DNA of 64,000 nucleotides from Aurelia coerulea (GCA_039566865.1 CM076954.1:6022001-6086000), one strand, 5' to 3'. Positions 42,601 to 46,174 are shown, counted from the first letter of the stretch. Made by a program: numbers and translations. The notes: generated by a model from the sequence alone, not told the origin.

Positions 42601-43580
42601 CTAAAGTTGTGCAATCATTAACCTACCGCTCGTGCGAATAACCTATTCCCGGGTTCTATAGTCATTTCGAGGAGCACTCCCCTTTTTTCTGCCAAGTTTA
42701 GTCTTTAGAAAATTTGATAGCTGTTTTTTTTATCTTTTTGGGCAGTCCGCAGGTGAAAAATTCCAAGAAATCATAGATGTATCGATAAGTATGCATCTGA
42801 AAAATCGATGAAAAAATAACCAAGAATGATACGGGACATTGACAAACGATTAAATGAAAATATTTGAAATTGGCCAAATGTATGATTTATCCTGGCCTGT
42901 CTGAAGTGGGAACTTTTGTCTGACTCACCTGGTAAAATGCAACCACATATAAATAGTCTATGCTTGCCATAGTCGGCACGGACATGATGTCATAGAGTTT
43001 CAAATGCAACAGCCACTTACACCAATCAAAAGCCATACATCAAATTCGAGAAAACAGTATACTCAAGCGGGCATTTACACACCAAACTATTGCCCGTATC
43101 ACAAATTCAACAAAACAAAACTGCATGTTTGCATGACCTCATGATGCTTCACATTCAGTCTTTCAACCGCGACACTGGAATGCAACCTGTACCAAAGTAC
43201 AGGTTTAAGGAAGTTGCAAAAGGAAACACGATTCTTTGCATCATTGAAAGTAATTTTACGTTTCTCCTTGCAAAGAACCCTGGAGTATAATTCAGGCTTT
43301 TTGTTAAAGATTCAATCATTAATCTTCAACATCAGTCAAGTGTACGATTCATCGCGTCATGTCAAAAATGGATAAATGTTTCAGCACACCTTGAAGTAAA
43401 TATAAAAATTCATGATTAGTAATAAAAAATTTTTTATGGGTTAAAGTTTGCAAAATCTCATCCATCGTTTCTTAACAAAGTACTTCATACCTTATCACAA
43501 ATTGGAGAATCTACCCCTTGATGTGAAACTGGCTTTTCTCTCGTAGGGACAGCAAAATCTACCAGTGTGAATCCTTCACT
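2987..43580 (-). CDS. CLIP3/4: CLIP3/CLIP4-like protein: ankyrin repeats plus CAP-Gly (14 exons, both ends outside)
   Basis: Gene-level entry; coding exons are listed separately. The spliced frame has 395 codons plus 2 nt without a stop. Order: N-terminal segment with KPVSH and SFFDP (residues about 15-45); helical [10 protein letters not shown] region (58-75); [16 protein letters not shown] start of the ankyrin block (about 90-105); two further ankyrin-type repeats (about 129-165 and 167-215); a linker; CAP-Gly 1 (about 262-330) with the microtubule/EB-binding GKNDG signature; a Ser-rich linker; and the start of CAP-Gly 2 (371 onward). In the known family (CLIP3/CLIPR-59, CLIP4) CAP-Gly domains bind tubulin or EB C-terminal tails, and CLIP3 acts at Golgi and endosome membranes. 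Domain order and motif wording match that family closely. Start codon, promoter and the remaining 3' exons were not found. All 14 exons have AG/GT borders and consistent phases, so the model is strong even without transcripts. Confidence 0.93.
3300..3635 (-). repeat. Non-LTR retrotransposon C-terminal fragment (family A) with GATT microsatellite
   Basis: The minus strand reads [14 protein letters not shown] and then a [23 protein letters not shown] stretch, typical of the region after the RT domain in metazoan non-LTR elements. Related tails occur at 21420-21880 and 25483-26420. The fragment is frameshifted near its downstream end. An ATTG/GATT tetranucleotide run (about 3577-3625) borders it and inflates the apparent ORF with NQSI repeats. 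Confidence 0.7.
3796..4218. mobile_element. MITE flanked by TTAA (AGGACAAGTCC inverted ends)
   Basis: AGGACAAGTCCCGGGTT on the left (3796) is mirrored by AACCCCGGACTTGTCCT on the right (ending 4218), with TTAA directly outside both ends (3792-3795 and 4219-4222). TTAA duplication is characteristic of piggyBac-type elements. It is 423 bp, non-autonomous, with no ORF of its own. Confidence 0.75.
4555..4675. repeat. Degenerate minisatellite with TTGGCTAGACCAAT core
   Basis: GGCTA cores recur near 4571, 4609, 4636 and 4667 with spacing of about 27-38 bp, and again near 4859 and 5352 on either side of the LINE tail. The LINE insertion therefore appears to have split this tract. Confidence 0.5.
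4880..5330 (+). pseudogene. Non-LTR retrotransposon 3' end (family B) with A-run
   Basis: About 100 codons of the C-terminal part of a LINE ORF2: [17 protein letters not shown], then [14 protein letters not shown], then [20 protein letters not shown] and a stop. The same region, more complete, is at 53210-53719 and 36610-38115. A short 3' UTR ends in AAATAAAAAAAAAAAA (about 5308-5325). It is 5'-truncated, so dead. It sits in the intron between exons 14 and 13. Confidence 0.85.
5331..6125. other. Intron sequence, nothing recognised
   Basis: Apart from a C-run near 5410-5430 I see no gene, RNA or clear terminal repeat here. Confidence 0.5.
6126..6405. repeat. Array of short palindromes with a GGGTA loop and TAC-repeat linkers
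   Basis: Six near-identical 17-21 bp hairpin units lie in under 200 bp: 6176-6196 (loop GAGTA), 6239-6255, 6256-6272, 6293-6309, 6331-6347 and 6358-6374. Four are CTTCCC-GGGTA-GGGAAG or a close form. Two are CTCTCC-GGGTA-GGAGAG: a different stem with the same loop. They are joined by (TAC)n or (CTA)n runs. No protein function is suggested. It could be a minisatellite, part of a transposon end, or a structured transcript. Confidence 0.8.
6594..7468. mobile_element. MITE family B (TACCGGGTGCGCC ends)
   Basis: It begins TACCGGGTGCGCCAAAATAA and ends with the inverted copy at 7441-7468. The inverted arms extend more than 250 bp (ACTATGCACTTTTGGCAGGC and GATTTTGAAGATTTATGA on the left, their complements on the right). 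TA lies at both edges. It is 875 bp. Other copies are at 30713-31015 (internally deleted, 303 bp) and 52044-54933 (interrupted). ORFs inside are by-products of the arms. Confidence 0.88.
7469..8331. other. Intron sequence, nothing recognised
   Basis: One box-B-like word on the minus strand near 7750 (GGTTCGATTCTCC) hints at a decayed SINE, but no matching A box is convincing. Confidence 0.4.
8332..8390 (-). CDS. CLIP3/4: CLIP exon: linker before CAP-Gly 2
   Basis: The acceptor is CATTCTTAG, then AT TCA ACT; the donor is TTTCAG followed by gtaatg. At 59 nt it has the length and phase needed to join the exon at 9345 (phase 1) to the one at 3063 (phase 0). It encodes [20 protein letters not shown], a Ser-rich linker. 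It was assigned from splice signals and phase rather than strong similarity, so it is less certain than the domain exons. Confidence 0.75.
8391..9344. other. Intron sequence, nothing recognised
   Basis: A 111-codon minus-strand ORF (8484-8819) has no recognisable domain and a low-complexity Phe/Lys/Arg-rich composition. I treat it as chance or decayed repeat. Confidence 0.4.
9345..9431 (-). CDS. CLIP3/4: CLIP exon: end of CAP-Gly 1 (GIFAPVSRV)
   Basis: The acceptor is CCCCAG, then GG ATA TTT GCT; the donor is GTGCAG followed by gtatgg. It enters in phase 1, completing the Gly of [10 protein letters not shown], the C-terminal signature of CAP-Gly domains (GxFAP). It continues into a basic and Ser-rich linker ending NESA. 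Confidence 0.93.
9530..9990 (+). pseudogene. Decayed LINE C-terminal fragment (family C)
   Basis: The plus strand reads [20 protein letters not shown], a stop in place of Met, then [17 protein letters not shown]. This is the zinc-knuckle-like tail also present at 29100-29220 and 61150-61290. Several stops and frameshifts make it a pseudogene. Confidence 0.8.
9991..11831. other. Intron sequence, nothing recognised
   Basis: Contains a G-run at about 10112-10126 and overlapping short ORFs near 11017-11534 with no recognisable domain. The flanking CLIP exons join directly in phase, so no coding exon of that gene is expected here. Confidence 0.45.
11832..11958. repeat. Two-copy tandem duplication, about 63 bp each
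   Basis: TTGACAGAAATAACCT..GACC, AGGGGCTATTCTGGAG and AAGGAACGACTTTTG occur twice in direct succession with only a few mismatches. Confidence 0.85.
11959..13120. other. Intron sequence, nothing recognised
   Basis: No splice-consistent CLIP exon, SINE or paired terminal repeat was found on reading. Confidence 0.4.
13121..13256 (-). CDS. CLIP3/4: CLIP exon: core of CAP-Gly 1 (GKNDG)
   Basis: The acceptor is TTCTTAG, then AGA GGC; the donor is CATG followed by gtaagc. It encodes [18 protein letters not shown], then [12 protein letters not shown] and [11 protein letters not shown]. All hallmark positions of CAP-Gly are present: Gly and aromatic residues of the groove, the GKNDG loop that contacts EEY/F tails, and YF. 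This is the single most diagnostic exon of the gene. Confidence 0.97.
13348..14413. mobile_element. TA-flanked element with GGGGA-type ends and GTTACAACTT repeats
   Basis: The left end reads TAGGGGAGACTGGGCGGGGC and then CAAGTTGCAAC. The right end has GTTACAACTAGCCCCGGTATCCCCTA. TA lies at each edge. Internal GTTACAACTTGCCCCGG copies (about 14070-14110) are reminiscent of the ends of the element at 27947-28345. It is about 1.07 kb, with no transposase. Confidence 0.65.
14414..15204. other. Intron sequence, nothing recognised
   Basis: No features supported here. Confidence 0.4.
15205..15782. mobile_element. Foldback element with GGCCCCGTTTACACG ends and TAA target duplication
   Basis: GGCCCCGTTTACACGATACC at the left is mirrored by AACGGTATGGTGAAAACGGGGCC at the right, with TAA outside both ends (15202-15204 and 15783-15785). 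A 3-bp TWA duplication suggests PIF/Harbinger type. Inside, a unit of about 60 bp (CCGTTTTCGTTTCATACCGG ... GGATTGGCCTTCTGTTTACA) is repeated three or more times, and inverted on the other side. Confidence 0.75.
16043..16111 (-). CDS. CLIP3/4: CLIP exon: start of CAP-Gly 1
   Basis: The acceptor is CTTTACAG, then AGT TTG; the donor is GGCAAG followed by gtgatt. It encodes [20 protein letters not shown], corresponding to the LGLxLGDRV lead-in of the first CAP-Gly domain. Phase 0 at both ends. Confidence 0.9.
16112..17575. other. Intron sequence with one unassigned plus-strand ORF
   Basis: A 147-codon open frame at 16708-17151 (+), first ATG near 16780, is Cys-rich at its end. It shows no domain I recognise, no clear upstream signal and no paired repeats. 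It is antisense within a CLIP intron. It may be a captured fragment or chance. Confidence 0.3.
17576..17676 (-). CDS. CLIP3/4: CLIP exon: helical linker after ankyrin block
   Basis: The acceptor is TTTTCAG, then GT TCT TCG; the donor is GATAAAGAG followed by gttttt, a weak but usable GT. It encodes [20 protein letters not shown] then [11 protein letters not shown], aligning with the helical segment that precedes the first CAP-Gly in CLIP3/4 (AKELRTLLEEAV-like). Phase 1 in, phase 0 out. Confidence 0.88.
17677..17988. other. Intron sequence, nothing recognised
   Basis: A short imperfect repeat, GGATACAGCGA, occurs three times at about 17757-17820. Confidence 0.4.
17989..19420. mobile_element. 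TACCGGGTG-superfamily element, about 1.43 kb
   Basis: The left end TACCAGGTTTATCAGAAAAA (17989) is mirrored by CGTTTTTTCTGATACACCCGGTA at the right (ending 19420). The following 40-60 bp are also inverted (GCCACTTTCAAAA ... GCGATGG). TA borders both ends. No transposase ORF was found. Confidence 0.75.
19554..19586. repeat. (CAAA)n microsatellite
   Basis: Eight consecutive CAAA or AACA units, directly 3' of the donor of the adjacent CLIP exon. Confidence 0.9.
19609..19678 (-). CDS. CLIP3/4: CLIP exon: ankyrin repeat end (LEHRANPNF)
   Basis: The acceptor is TTTTACGCAG, then CTT GAG CAC; the donor is CCTGCAG followed by gtaaat. It encodes [20 protein letters not shown], aligning with the LExGANPxxRNxKGQxP stretch of CLIP3/4. 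Phase 0 in, phase 1 out. Confidence 0.93.
19679..20590. other. Intron sequence, nothing recognised
   Basis: No feature supported. Confidence 0.4.
20591..20679 (-). CDS. CLIP3/4: CLIP exon: ankyrin repeat ([12 protein letters not shown])
   Basis: The acceptor is ATATTGTAG, then AT GCT GAT; the donor is TGTTTG followed by gtaagt. It encodes [20 protein letters not shown] and [10 protein letters not shown], matching the TCSDFNxGTALHIAAxxLC repeat of CLIP3/4. Phase 1 in, phase 0 out. Confidence 0.95.
20680..21420. other. Intron sequence with repeat traces
   Basis: A lone right end CACCCGGTA (21199-21207) of the TACCGGGTG type has no partner nearby. An AAGCTATTCATATCAAGGGG-type word occurs twice (about 20816 and 20907). 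A TTTCATAT run lies at 21364-21413. Confidence 0.5.
21420..21880 (-). pseudogene. LINE 3' fragment (family A)
   Basis: The minus strand reads [21 protein letters not shown] words and then a short UTR (CTTTTGACTTTTG, AAAACC). The fragment shares its 3' text (AAGGAGGGTTGCCC) with 25483-25650 and its coding words with 3300-3480. 5'-truncated and interrupted. Confidence 0.7.
21881..22311. other. Intron sequence; short tandem duplication
   Basis: A word of about 37 bp, ending in TACGACCGTCCAACA(T/C)CC, occurs twice at about 22228-22298. Nothing else is recognised. Confidence 0.5.
22312..22426 (-). CDS. CLIP3/4: CLIP exon: ankyrin repeat ([16 protein letters not shown])
   Basis: The acceptor is AATCCAAG, then GGT GCA GAC; the donor is AGTTCAG followed by gtaata. 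It encodes [33 protein letters not shown] and a short linker, nearly collinear with the GADxxxRSRWTNMNALHYAAYFDVP repeat of CLIP3/4. Phase 0 in, phase 1 out. Confidence 0.96.
22427..23872. other. Intron sequence, nothing recognised
   Basis: No feature supported. Confidence 0.4.
23873..24004 (+). repeat. 5S rRNA-like SINE (SINE3-type head)
   Basis: AACTGAAGTTAAGC (23917-23930) copies the box A region of 5S rRNA. It is followed at 5S-like spacing by TCAGAATCCGGAATGATGAC (23945-23964), resembling the 5S TTAGTACTTGGATGGGAGACC segment with box C. The tail CCGTCCTTCGGAAGAGACGTTGAAC is a wording common in SINE bodies. A true 5S gene is excluded because the stem partners do not match. It lies in a CLIP intron, about 100 bp from the exon at 24105. 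Confidence 0.6.
24105..24160 (-). CDS. CLIP3/4: CLIP exon: ankyrin ([19 protein letters not shown])
   Basis: The acceptor is TTGTTACAG, then CT GGT GTT; the donor is GAAAAG followed by gtaaag. It corresponds to the HGIGDxxxAxxxxxxLIxL stretch of CLIP3/4. Phase 1 in, phase 0 out. Reading past the donor stays open for some codons, but the next exon then fails to align. Confidence 0.92.
24222..24396 (-). repeat. tRNA-derived SINE, best copy
   Basis: On the minus strand the head has an A box TGGCGCAGTGGTG (about 24377-24389) and a B box AGGGTTCGATCCC (24326-24338), the intragenic RNA polymerase III promoter of a tRNA. The body reads AGGTAGAGCCCCACCGCTTG and further. Other copies, all minus: 43606-43790 and 47818-47955, with a faint one at 46470-46590. 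Confidence 0.85.
24437..24640. repeat. Single diverged arm of the 25663-26263 foldback
   Basis: Words such as GCTTTTGATGGACAC..CACCTCAAAGCGA, GGAAATTCTCTCA and AAACAAAGCCGCAAAAGTT follow the same order as the left arm at 25670-25830. It lies directly beside the exon at 24647. Confidence 0.7.
24647..24731 (-). CDS. CLIP3/4: CLIP exon: start of ankyrin block ([16 protein letters not shown])
   Basis: The acceptor is ACCCTAG, then ATT CAA CAG; the donor is GGCGCAG followed by gtatgt. It encodes [20 protein letters not shown] and HYACKSGA, nearly identical in wording to [26 protein letters not shown] of CLIP3/4. Phase 0 in, phase 1 out. Confidence 0.97.
24732..25482. other. Intron sequence, nothing recognised
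   Basis: No feature supported. Confidence 0.4.
25483..26420 (-). pseudogene. LINE 3' fragment (family A) split by a foldback insertion
   Basis: 25483-25662 and 26264-26420 together give one copy of the LINE tail seen at 21420-21880 (AAGGAAGGTTGCCCTTCAG on one side, an [16 protein letters not shown] reading on the other). The foldback 25663-26263 lies between them. Confidence 0.7.
25663..26263. mobile_element. 601-bp foldback transposon with 9-bp target duplication
   Basis: Arms of about 280 bp are almost perfectly complementary: AACAAGAGCAGATTTTGCAA at 25663 is mirrored by CAAAATCTGCTCTTGTT ending at 26263. Landmarks such as GTTCTGTCGCTTAGATTAT (about 25897) and its complement (about 26000) show the loop is only about 50-60 bp. 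The 9-bp word CTACTAGCC lies at 25654-25662 and again at 26264-26272. A 9-bp duplication with very long terminal repeats suggests a Mutator-like (MULE) non-autonomous element. Confidence 0.9.
26421..27946. other. Intron sequence, nothing recognised
   Basis: Short ORFs at 27147-27800 on both strands have no recognisable content. Confidence 0.4.
27947..28345. mobile_element. TA-flanked element with CCGGGGCAATTGTAACA ends
   Basis: The left end is TACACCGGGGCAATTGTAAC. The right end has GTTACAATTGTCCCCGGTCTCCCTTA. Sub-terminal GTTACGATTGCCCC (about 27970) and GTTACAATTGCCCCG (about 28305) add nested inverted copies. It is about 400 bp, related in style to 13348-14413. Confidence 0.65.
28403..29955 (+). 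pseudogene. Non-LTR retrotransposon (family C), 5'-truncated, with 12-bp target duplication
   Basis: C-terminal half of a LINE ORF2. It reads [18 protein letters not shown], then [20 protein letters not shown] (RT thumb region), [36 protein letters not shown], and a CCHC-like tail [20 protein letters not shown]. The frame is broken near 28480 and by one extra G near 29042, where the sister copy at 61090 reads on. A 3' UTR and an A-run (29948-29956) follow. ATACGTACCTCT occurs on both sides (28391-28402 and 29956-29967), giving a clean target duplication. The right-hand copy covers the donor splice site of the CLIP exon at 29964. Confidence 0.92.
29964..30051 (-). CDS. CLIP3/4: CLIP exon: [10 protein letters not shown] region
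   Basis: The acceptor is TTATTTAG, then C CCG AAG; the donor is AGAGAG followed by gtacgt. It encodes [20 protein letters not shown] and HNIDVLIRE, matching DPKTxxxELFAIxRQWVPQVQxxIDxIGNE of CLIP3/4. Phase 2 in, phase 0 out. Its donor lies inside the target duplication of the antisense LINE. Confidence 0.97.
30052..30712. other. Intron sequence, nothing recognised
   Basis: No feature supported. Confidence 0.4.
30713..31015. mobile_element. MITE family B, internally deleted copy
   Basis: It starts TACCGGGTGCGCCAAAATAA and ends TTTATTTTGGCGCGCCCGGTA. It is almost entirely two complementary arms of about 150 bp. 303 bp, TA at both edges. Confidence 0.9.
31418..31610 (+). pseudogene. LINE RT fragment (RTE/craTA-like wording)
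   Basis: Reads [20 protein letters not shown] then RKMDAFEMW, the stretch found after the RT palm of many metazoan LINEs (YGxExWTLxKxDExxIxAFEMW). It stops where the Penelope element begins. Confidence 0.75.
31668..33962 (+). CDS. Penelope-like reverse transcriptase with GIY-YIG endonuclease
   Basis: Uninterrupted open frame of 764 codons from just after a TGA at 31665. Nothing like a start ATG precedes the conserved part, so the true 5' end is missing or reached another way. Order: N-terminal NLSRHKFSV and [11 protein letters not shown] words; RT motifs [29 protein letters not shown], catalytic YIDD (near 32838) and [11 protein letters not shown]; a Cys/His cluster [15 protein letters not shown] near 33500; then GIY-YIG with [16 protein letters not shown] (near 33635) and the Arg-containing RLNNYRSRI. 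In this family the RT copies the element RNA and the GIY-YIG domain nicks the target. The lack of stops over 2.3 kb suggests a young copy. It is the best preserved mobile-element gene here. Confidence 0.93.
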   Translation, partial: AAAKKLRETCRLQNDPNGRIVNLSRHKFSVAIFSLLDKGLNFCPRPPRYNTTVFDKDLTAFFRRIRLRAHFGFSEYNPTILQKLKERNSSFTPQNVDNTIKTFESAVLEDIRNHDKQAMRTNNLTKGECNALKRLSERDDILITRADKGGATVIWGIEEYLTEANNQLGNTSFYKKLTFDPFHGYIRIINNSLDELHSQGKLDAEAIEVLKVPKNIKPARFYLLPKIHKKNNPGRPVVASTNCHTTKLSKFVDHFIQPLAKKVRSYIRDTTDLLHKIKNIGKIPDNALLVTMDVRSLYTNISHEEGLSALKNALNTRANKDPATEVLLTLMRHVLTLNCFTLNGNSYLQTKGCAMGTVAAPSYAVIYMGEFEENFIYPEVGNDCLYYGRYIDDILMIFKGNEERFKIFAERLNTKHPSIKFDYEVSTTSIPFLDTRIYIDENRQLQTTLFTKPTDTHNYLHYKSAHPKHLKNSLPYSLALRLRRICTKESELKSHCEQMKNNFRRRGYHTEILHEQINKAITKPREITLQKTPKKKTKRIPLVTTFNSTLPQIGKILRERWNILNIKPKIQAFFPEPPIIAFRRCKNLREIIGSNTITNSKVQRRKAKNQTAKYCSPCNTKKSLCCNHVIKTNSFTSINTRKTYKIFHKSNCRSMNVVYLLECVRCNIQYVGKSEWPFNYRLNNYRSRIKSTQYDKLLPVEKHFKEQHHVFARDVRFTIIERIEKEDVDNMTKLLETHEDNWIKRLQTLTPKGLNSKLNHPDKY
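34206..34250 (+). ncRNA. Hammerhead-ribozyme-like core in the Penelope element
   Basis: CTGACGA (34212-34218), a small stem TGAC/GTC around CATAGC, then GAAAC (34232-34236) have the order of the conserved hammerhead core (CUGANGA, stem II, GAAA). Hammerhead motifs are established in Penelope-like elements. Stems I and III are not convincingly formed in what I can see, so cleavage activity is unproven. Confidence 0.5.
34328..34863. other. Intron sequence, nothing recognised
   Basis: No feature supported. Confidence 0.4.
34864..34964. repeat. (ACATT)n pentanucleotide microsatellite
   Basis: About 20 perfect TACAT units in a row; any ORF reading through it (LHYITLHYI) is an artefact. Confidence 0.97.
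34965..36160. other. Intron sequence; lone element end at 35427
   Basis: TACCGGGTGTCCCAAAAAAA at 35427 looks like the left end of a TACCGGGTG-type MITE, but no right partner is visible before 36.6 kb. Overlapping short ORFs at 35640-35900 have no recognisable domain. Confidence 0.5.
36161..36219. repeat. (TTTCAG)n hexanucleotide microsatellite
   Basis: Nine TCAGTT units in direct succession. Confidence 0.95.
36610..38395 (+). pseudogene. LINE 3' part (family B) with (ATA)n tail, split by a transposon
   Basis: The plus strand reads [20 protein letters not shown] and [17 protein letters not shown] up to NSVP, is interrupted from 36821 to 37798, and resumes as the [17 protein letters not shown] ... 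[17 protein letters not shown] ... [17 protein letters not shown] tail. A stop (TAG in place of CAG) at about 37898 and a deletion near 37980 mark it as dead. The 3' UTR ends in an ATAATAATA run (about 38370-38390). It is a sister copy of 52916-53724. Confidence 0.92.
36821..37798. mobile_element. 978-bp DNA transposon with perfect 15-bp inverted ends
   Basis: It begins CAGGGGCGGATCCAG and ends CTGGATCCGCCCCTG, a perfect 15-bp inverted pair. GGTCC lies on both sides (36816-36820 and 37799-37803). The uninterrupted LINE copy at 53210-53719 shows the empty site. The inner left end carries the GGGGCGAAGCCCCCAGAAAAATTT word found in the hAT-type MITEs at 56.8 kb, so a hAT link is likely despite a target duplication of only 5 bp. 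No transposase. Confidence 0.9.
38465..38529 (-). CDS. CLIP3/4: CLIP exon: SFFDP motif
   Basis: The acceptor is TTTTTGTAG, then TGT CGA; the donor is TTAAA followed by gtaagt. It encodes [20 protein letters not shown] and LN, matching FTFFDPNDPxCQEILFD, the conserved N-terminal motif of CLIP3/4. Phase 0 in, phase 2 out. Confidence 0.95.
38676..42934. mobile_element. Nested giant foldback elements (4.3 kb)
   Basis: Outer element: GGATGAACCAGAAAAACAGT on the left is answered by ACTTTTGTCTGACTCACCTGGTA at the right end (42934), with further inverted text just inside (TAATCTTTTATTGGTTAC region against the 42780-42900 stretch). The outer right arm is itself a palindrome (about 42206-42480 against 42520-42770). 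Inner element 38821-42200: ends AACGGGTGCGCG and CGACACCCGGTA. Its arms of about 780 bp (about 38880-39605 against 40785-42150) are strongly complementary, for example AGTTATCACACATTTGGTATG and its complement near 40785-40815. The right arm is broken by an extra segment of about 590 bp (about 41336-41930). Confidence 0.8.
39838..40080 (-). pseudogene. Possible coding remnant in the loop of the giant foldback
   Basis: On the minus strand the loop (39605-40785) reads [20 protein letters not shown] then [12 protein letters not shown], and in a shifted frame [20 protein letters not shown] then RSRPRKG. The charged, helix-like wording looks like protein, but a frameshift and stops interrupt it and I cannot name the family. 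The plus-strand ORF over the same bases is probably its shadow. Confidence 0.35.
42935..43490. other. Intron sequence, nothing recognised
   Basis: A weak echo of MITE-B wording (AATCATTAATCTTCAACATC, TGTACGATTCATCG) occurs at 43310-43360, probably an old fragment. Confidence 0.4.
43491..43580 (-). CDS. CLIP3/4: CLIP exon: N-terminal segment
   Basis: The acceptor is TTGGTTTTAG, then AGT GAA GGA; the donor is GATAAG followed by gtatga. Thirty codons in phase 0 at both ends: [20 protein letters not shown] then [15 protein letters not shown] sits where CLIP3 has a KPVVH-like word, ahead of the FFDP motif. It has no in-frame Met, so at least one more 5' exon must exist above 43580. It was not found. 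Confidence 0.82.
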
Positions 43581-43605
43581 CTAAAACCAAAGAAACAAGA
43601 TTGTC

Positions 43606-43790
43606 TGAAGGTGAAGTTATGGTTTTCAGCATCATGCCCTGGGATCTCAGAAGAAGAGAAATCCTAATTGAATACTTGTTTCCTTATCATAATGCACAAG
43701 TGGTAGGGCTCTACCTGAGATCGAGCCCTGTCCGCCTGGATGTTCTTGCTGCAAAATCAGAGGATTTCACCACTACACCACAACGCTTTC
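43606..43790 (-). repeat. tRNA-derived SINE, diverged copy
   Basis: Same layout as 24222-24396. The A box region (TGGTGTAGTGGTG) and B box (AGGGCTCGATCTC) are both mutated but recognisable on the minus strand. Confidence 0.75.
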
Positions 43791-43879
43791 TATGCAGATG
43801 GCGTTTAAGGTTCGGGCCGAGGCAGACTGGCAGAGAATTTCCAGGGTTGCTGCTTTCACAAAGGGCCTGCAATTCGCTG

Positions 43880-44360
43880 GGTAACTCCCTTCAAGAGCGG
43901 CATGGCCAGAGCAAATTAACTAGAGGGTATGAAACTATTGGGTCTGGGAGGCGAATACCCACGGATAATTTTGAGGACAAACCCTTTACTTTGGCTTGGA
44001 ACAAATCTACCGATCCCATGTTTGTGGGTGCTAAAATATGATTTTGGCAAGTTTGTAAACATTTTATAGATTAACATCTCAGGAAAATTTTGAGTGCAGA
44101 TCATTTACATTCGCTTAGAATGCATATCTCAATTTAAAACTTTCACAATTTCAAACAGTTTTCTGTGAATCACCATGTTGCGTAAACACCCTTTACTTTG
44201 TCCTGGAATAATTTTCACAATCCGATGTTTGCTTGTCCCTAACATGGAAGCCTTGAAATTATGTGATAGTTTATGTAGTAAAATTTTAAGAGCACCATAC
44301 CAACCAACAGTAAAGTTTGGCTTAGAACCGTTCTCTGTGTCAATTTCTACTGTTTGCACC
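43880..44360. repeat. Old hAT-type MITE fragments
   Basis: GGCATGGCCAGAGCAAATTAA, then ACAAACCCTTTACTTTGGCTTGGAA (43978 on) and a second ACACCCTTTACTTTGTCCTGGAA (44189 on), repeat the wording of the element at 56782-57084 with heavy divergence. No ends are preserved. Confidence 0.55.
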
Positions 44361-45395
44361 AGTGCTTGAATAGGTTCAATAACCAGTGTACATACTTTCT
44401 AGCATTTCCCCGAAAAATTCTTACCCTAACATTTCTTTACCAAACCACTTTTTCCTCATTTTGAAGGAATCTCAAAGAAAATCTTCCAACGAAAGTGAAG
44501 GGGCAAATTCCCTCTCATTCCTCTTGTGGTCACCCATCAGTCCTTGAAAAATTGAATGTATGAGTGTTATCAGCATTTTATGAATAGAGATTTCAGATAT
44601 ATTAGAAATGGATTCTAGTAGCATTGTTTTGAAAGAAACAAATTTGCCTGAGGCTAAAATTCAAGGACTTTTCTTAACTTGAAAATCTGTTATACCTGTT
44701 TGAGAATAATTTGCTAAATCTGCTGTCATAAATTGGATCTCTCATACTGCAGCTCTGCTTTACTTTTCTTCACTTTGGATTGGATTGCCCTACTACAAAG
44801 CATCATTCATATTTTTCTACTTCAATTTCTGGGGCCCACATATTTCATTACTTTGTTAGGGAATCCTGGCACCTTGACCTAATATATGTGTCAGTAGGAG
44901 CTTCGTGAATTAACACAGGTTATCGGCATTTAACCCTATCTCACCTGGGACTTTTGAAGCGGTCAATACCTGGCGGGGGGTTGATTCCACTGCCCCGCCC
45001 CCTCATTTATCCACTGTCATAGTAGCTATAATCTTTAAACTTGGTAAATAGATGGACTTTGATGCATACAATCAAAATCACGTGATTAAATCAAATTATC
45101 TCTATTGTTCTTGTTGCTATGACAATAAGAAGATATAAGTTATGATTATCATGATTATTGCCAACATGATTTAAAAAATGAAATGAAGGCCTAAATTGAA
45201 ATTTTTATGTTTCAAATTGAATTGGATATCATCAAATACATGTGTAACCATAATAAGGCATATATTTGAGATTAATATCTGCAACAATTACAAAAGCTAT
45301 ACAAATTTTGTTGACTACACAGTAAAACATTGGTTGCCACGGTTACGATGCTATATTTAGAATCTTTAAATTTCCACCATTCGATACAGTAAAGA
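44361..45395. other. No gene seen
   Basis: AT-rich sequence without supported features. Confidence 0.4.
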
Positions 45396-46174
45396 TACCG
45401 GGTGTCTCAAAAAAAAGTACCCCCTTTTATCATTGATAAGATATCGTTGCTCCCCGACTTCACATCTAAATTTATCAATCTTCAACTTAGATGCACATTC
45501 CTTGCATTTAGAAATCTTCCACCAAACACAGGAGTTACAGGTTCGCAAAGTCAAAATTTACAGTGCACCCAAAACCAAAGGCTTTGAAAAAGGGTCTAAT
45601 CATGATTTGTTTCGTGGACATTTTCCAAAGTACCTGTAGACTTTAAGTTTCGGTTTTTTGCTTTTGAAAAGAATAAAAGATGCATGGACATGGCGCTGAT
45701 TAAAAAAATATAGTAAAAATGTGGTAAGAATGATAAAGTCGTGCCACATCTCCAAAGTAAGTATGCATGTGCTCCTTTTCCTCTTCTTTAATACACAACA
45801 CTTGGGATCGAATGCAACCCAAGGACATATTCCTCAAAAGAAAAGTCACTTCAAGAACAATTGAAGTAATTCAAGGTATAAATCTTTTCAAAAATAAAAA
45901 GTAATGGTCAAAGTTGAAAATTCGTTTGCAAAATACCTGTTTGGTGTCAAATTATGGCTGGGCCATTTTTTAAAACTCTGGTTTCAGGTGCACTCCAAAT
46001 TCTGACCTTGTGACCTCATATCTCCGGTGTTTGGAGGTCGATTTCAAAATGCAAGGTATGTGCATTTAAGTTGAAGACCAACAAATGTAGCCATGAATTC
46101 CAAAAGTCTCGAAATGTTATAGTTTGGTTGCCTTGTTCAATCAAAAGGGGGTACTTTTTTTGAGACACTCGGTA
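45396..46174. mobile_element. TACCGGGTG-superfamily MITE, 779 bp
   Basis: The left end TACCGGGTGTCTCAAAAAAA is mirrored by TTTTTTTGAGACACTCGGTA at 46174; just inside, GTACCCCCTTTT is answered by AAAAGGGGGTAC. TA lies at both edges. The interior differs from the other members. Confidence 0.85.
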
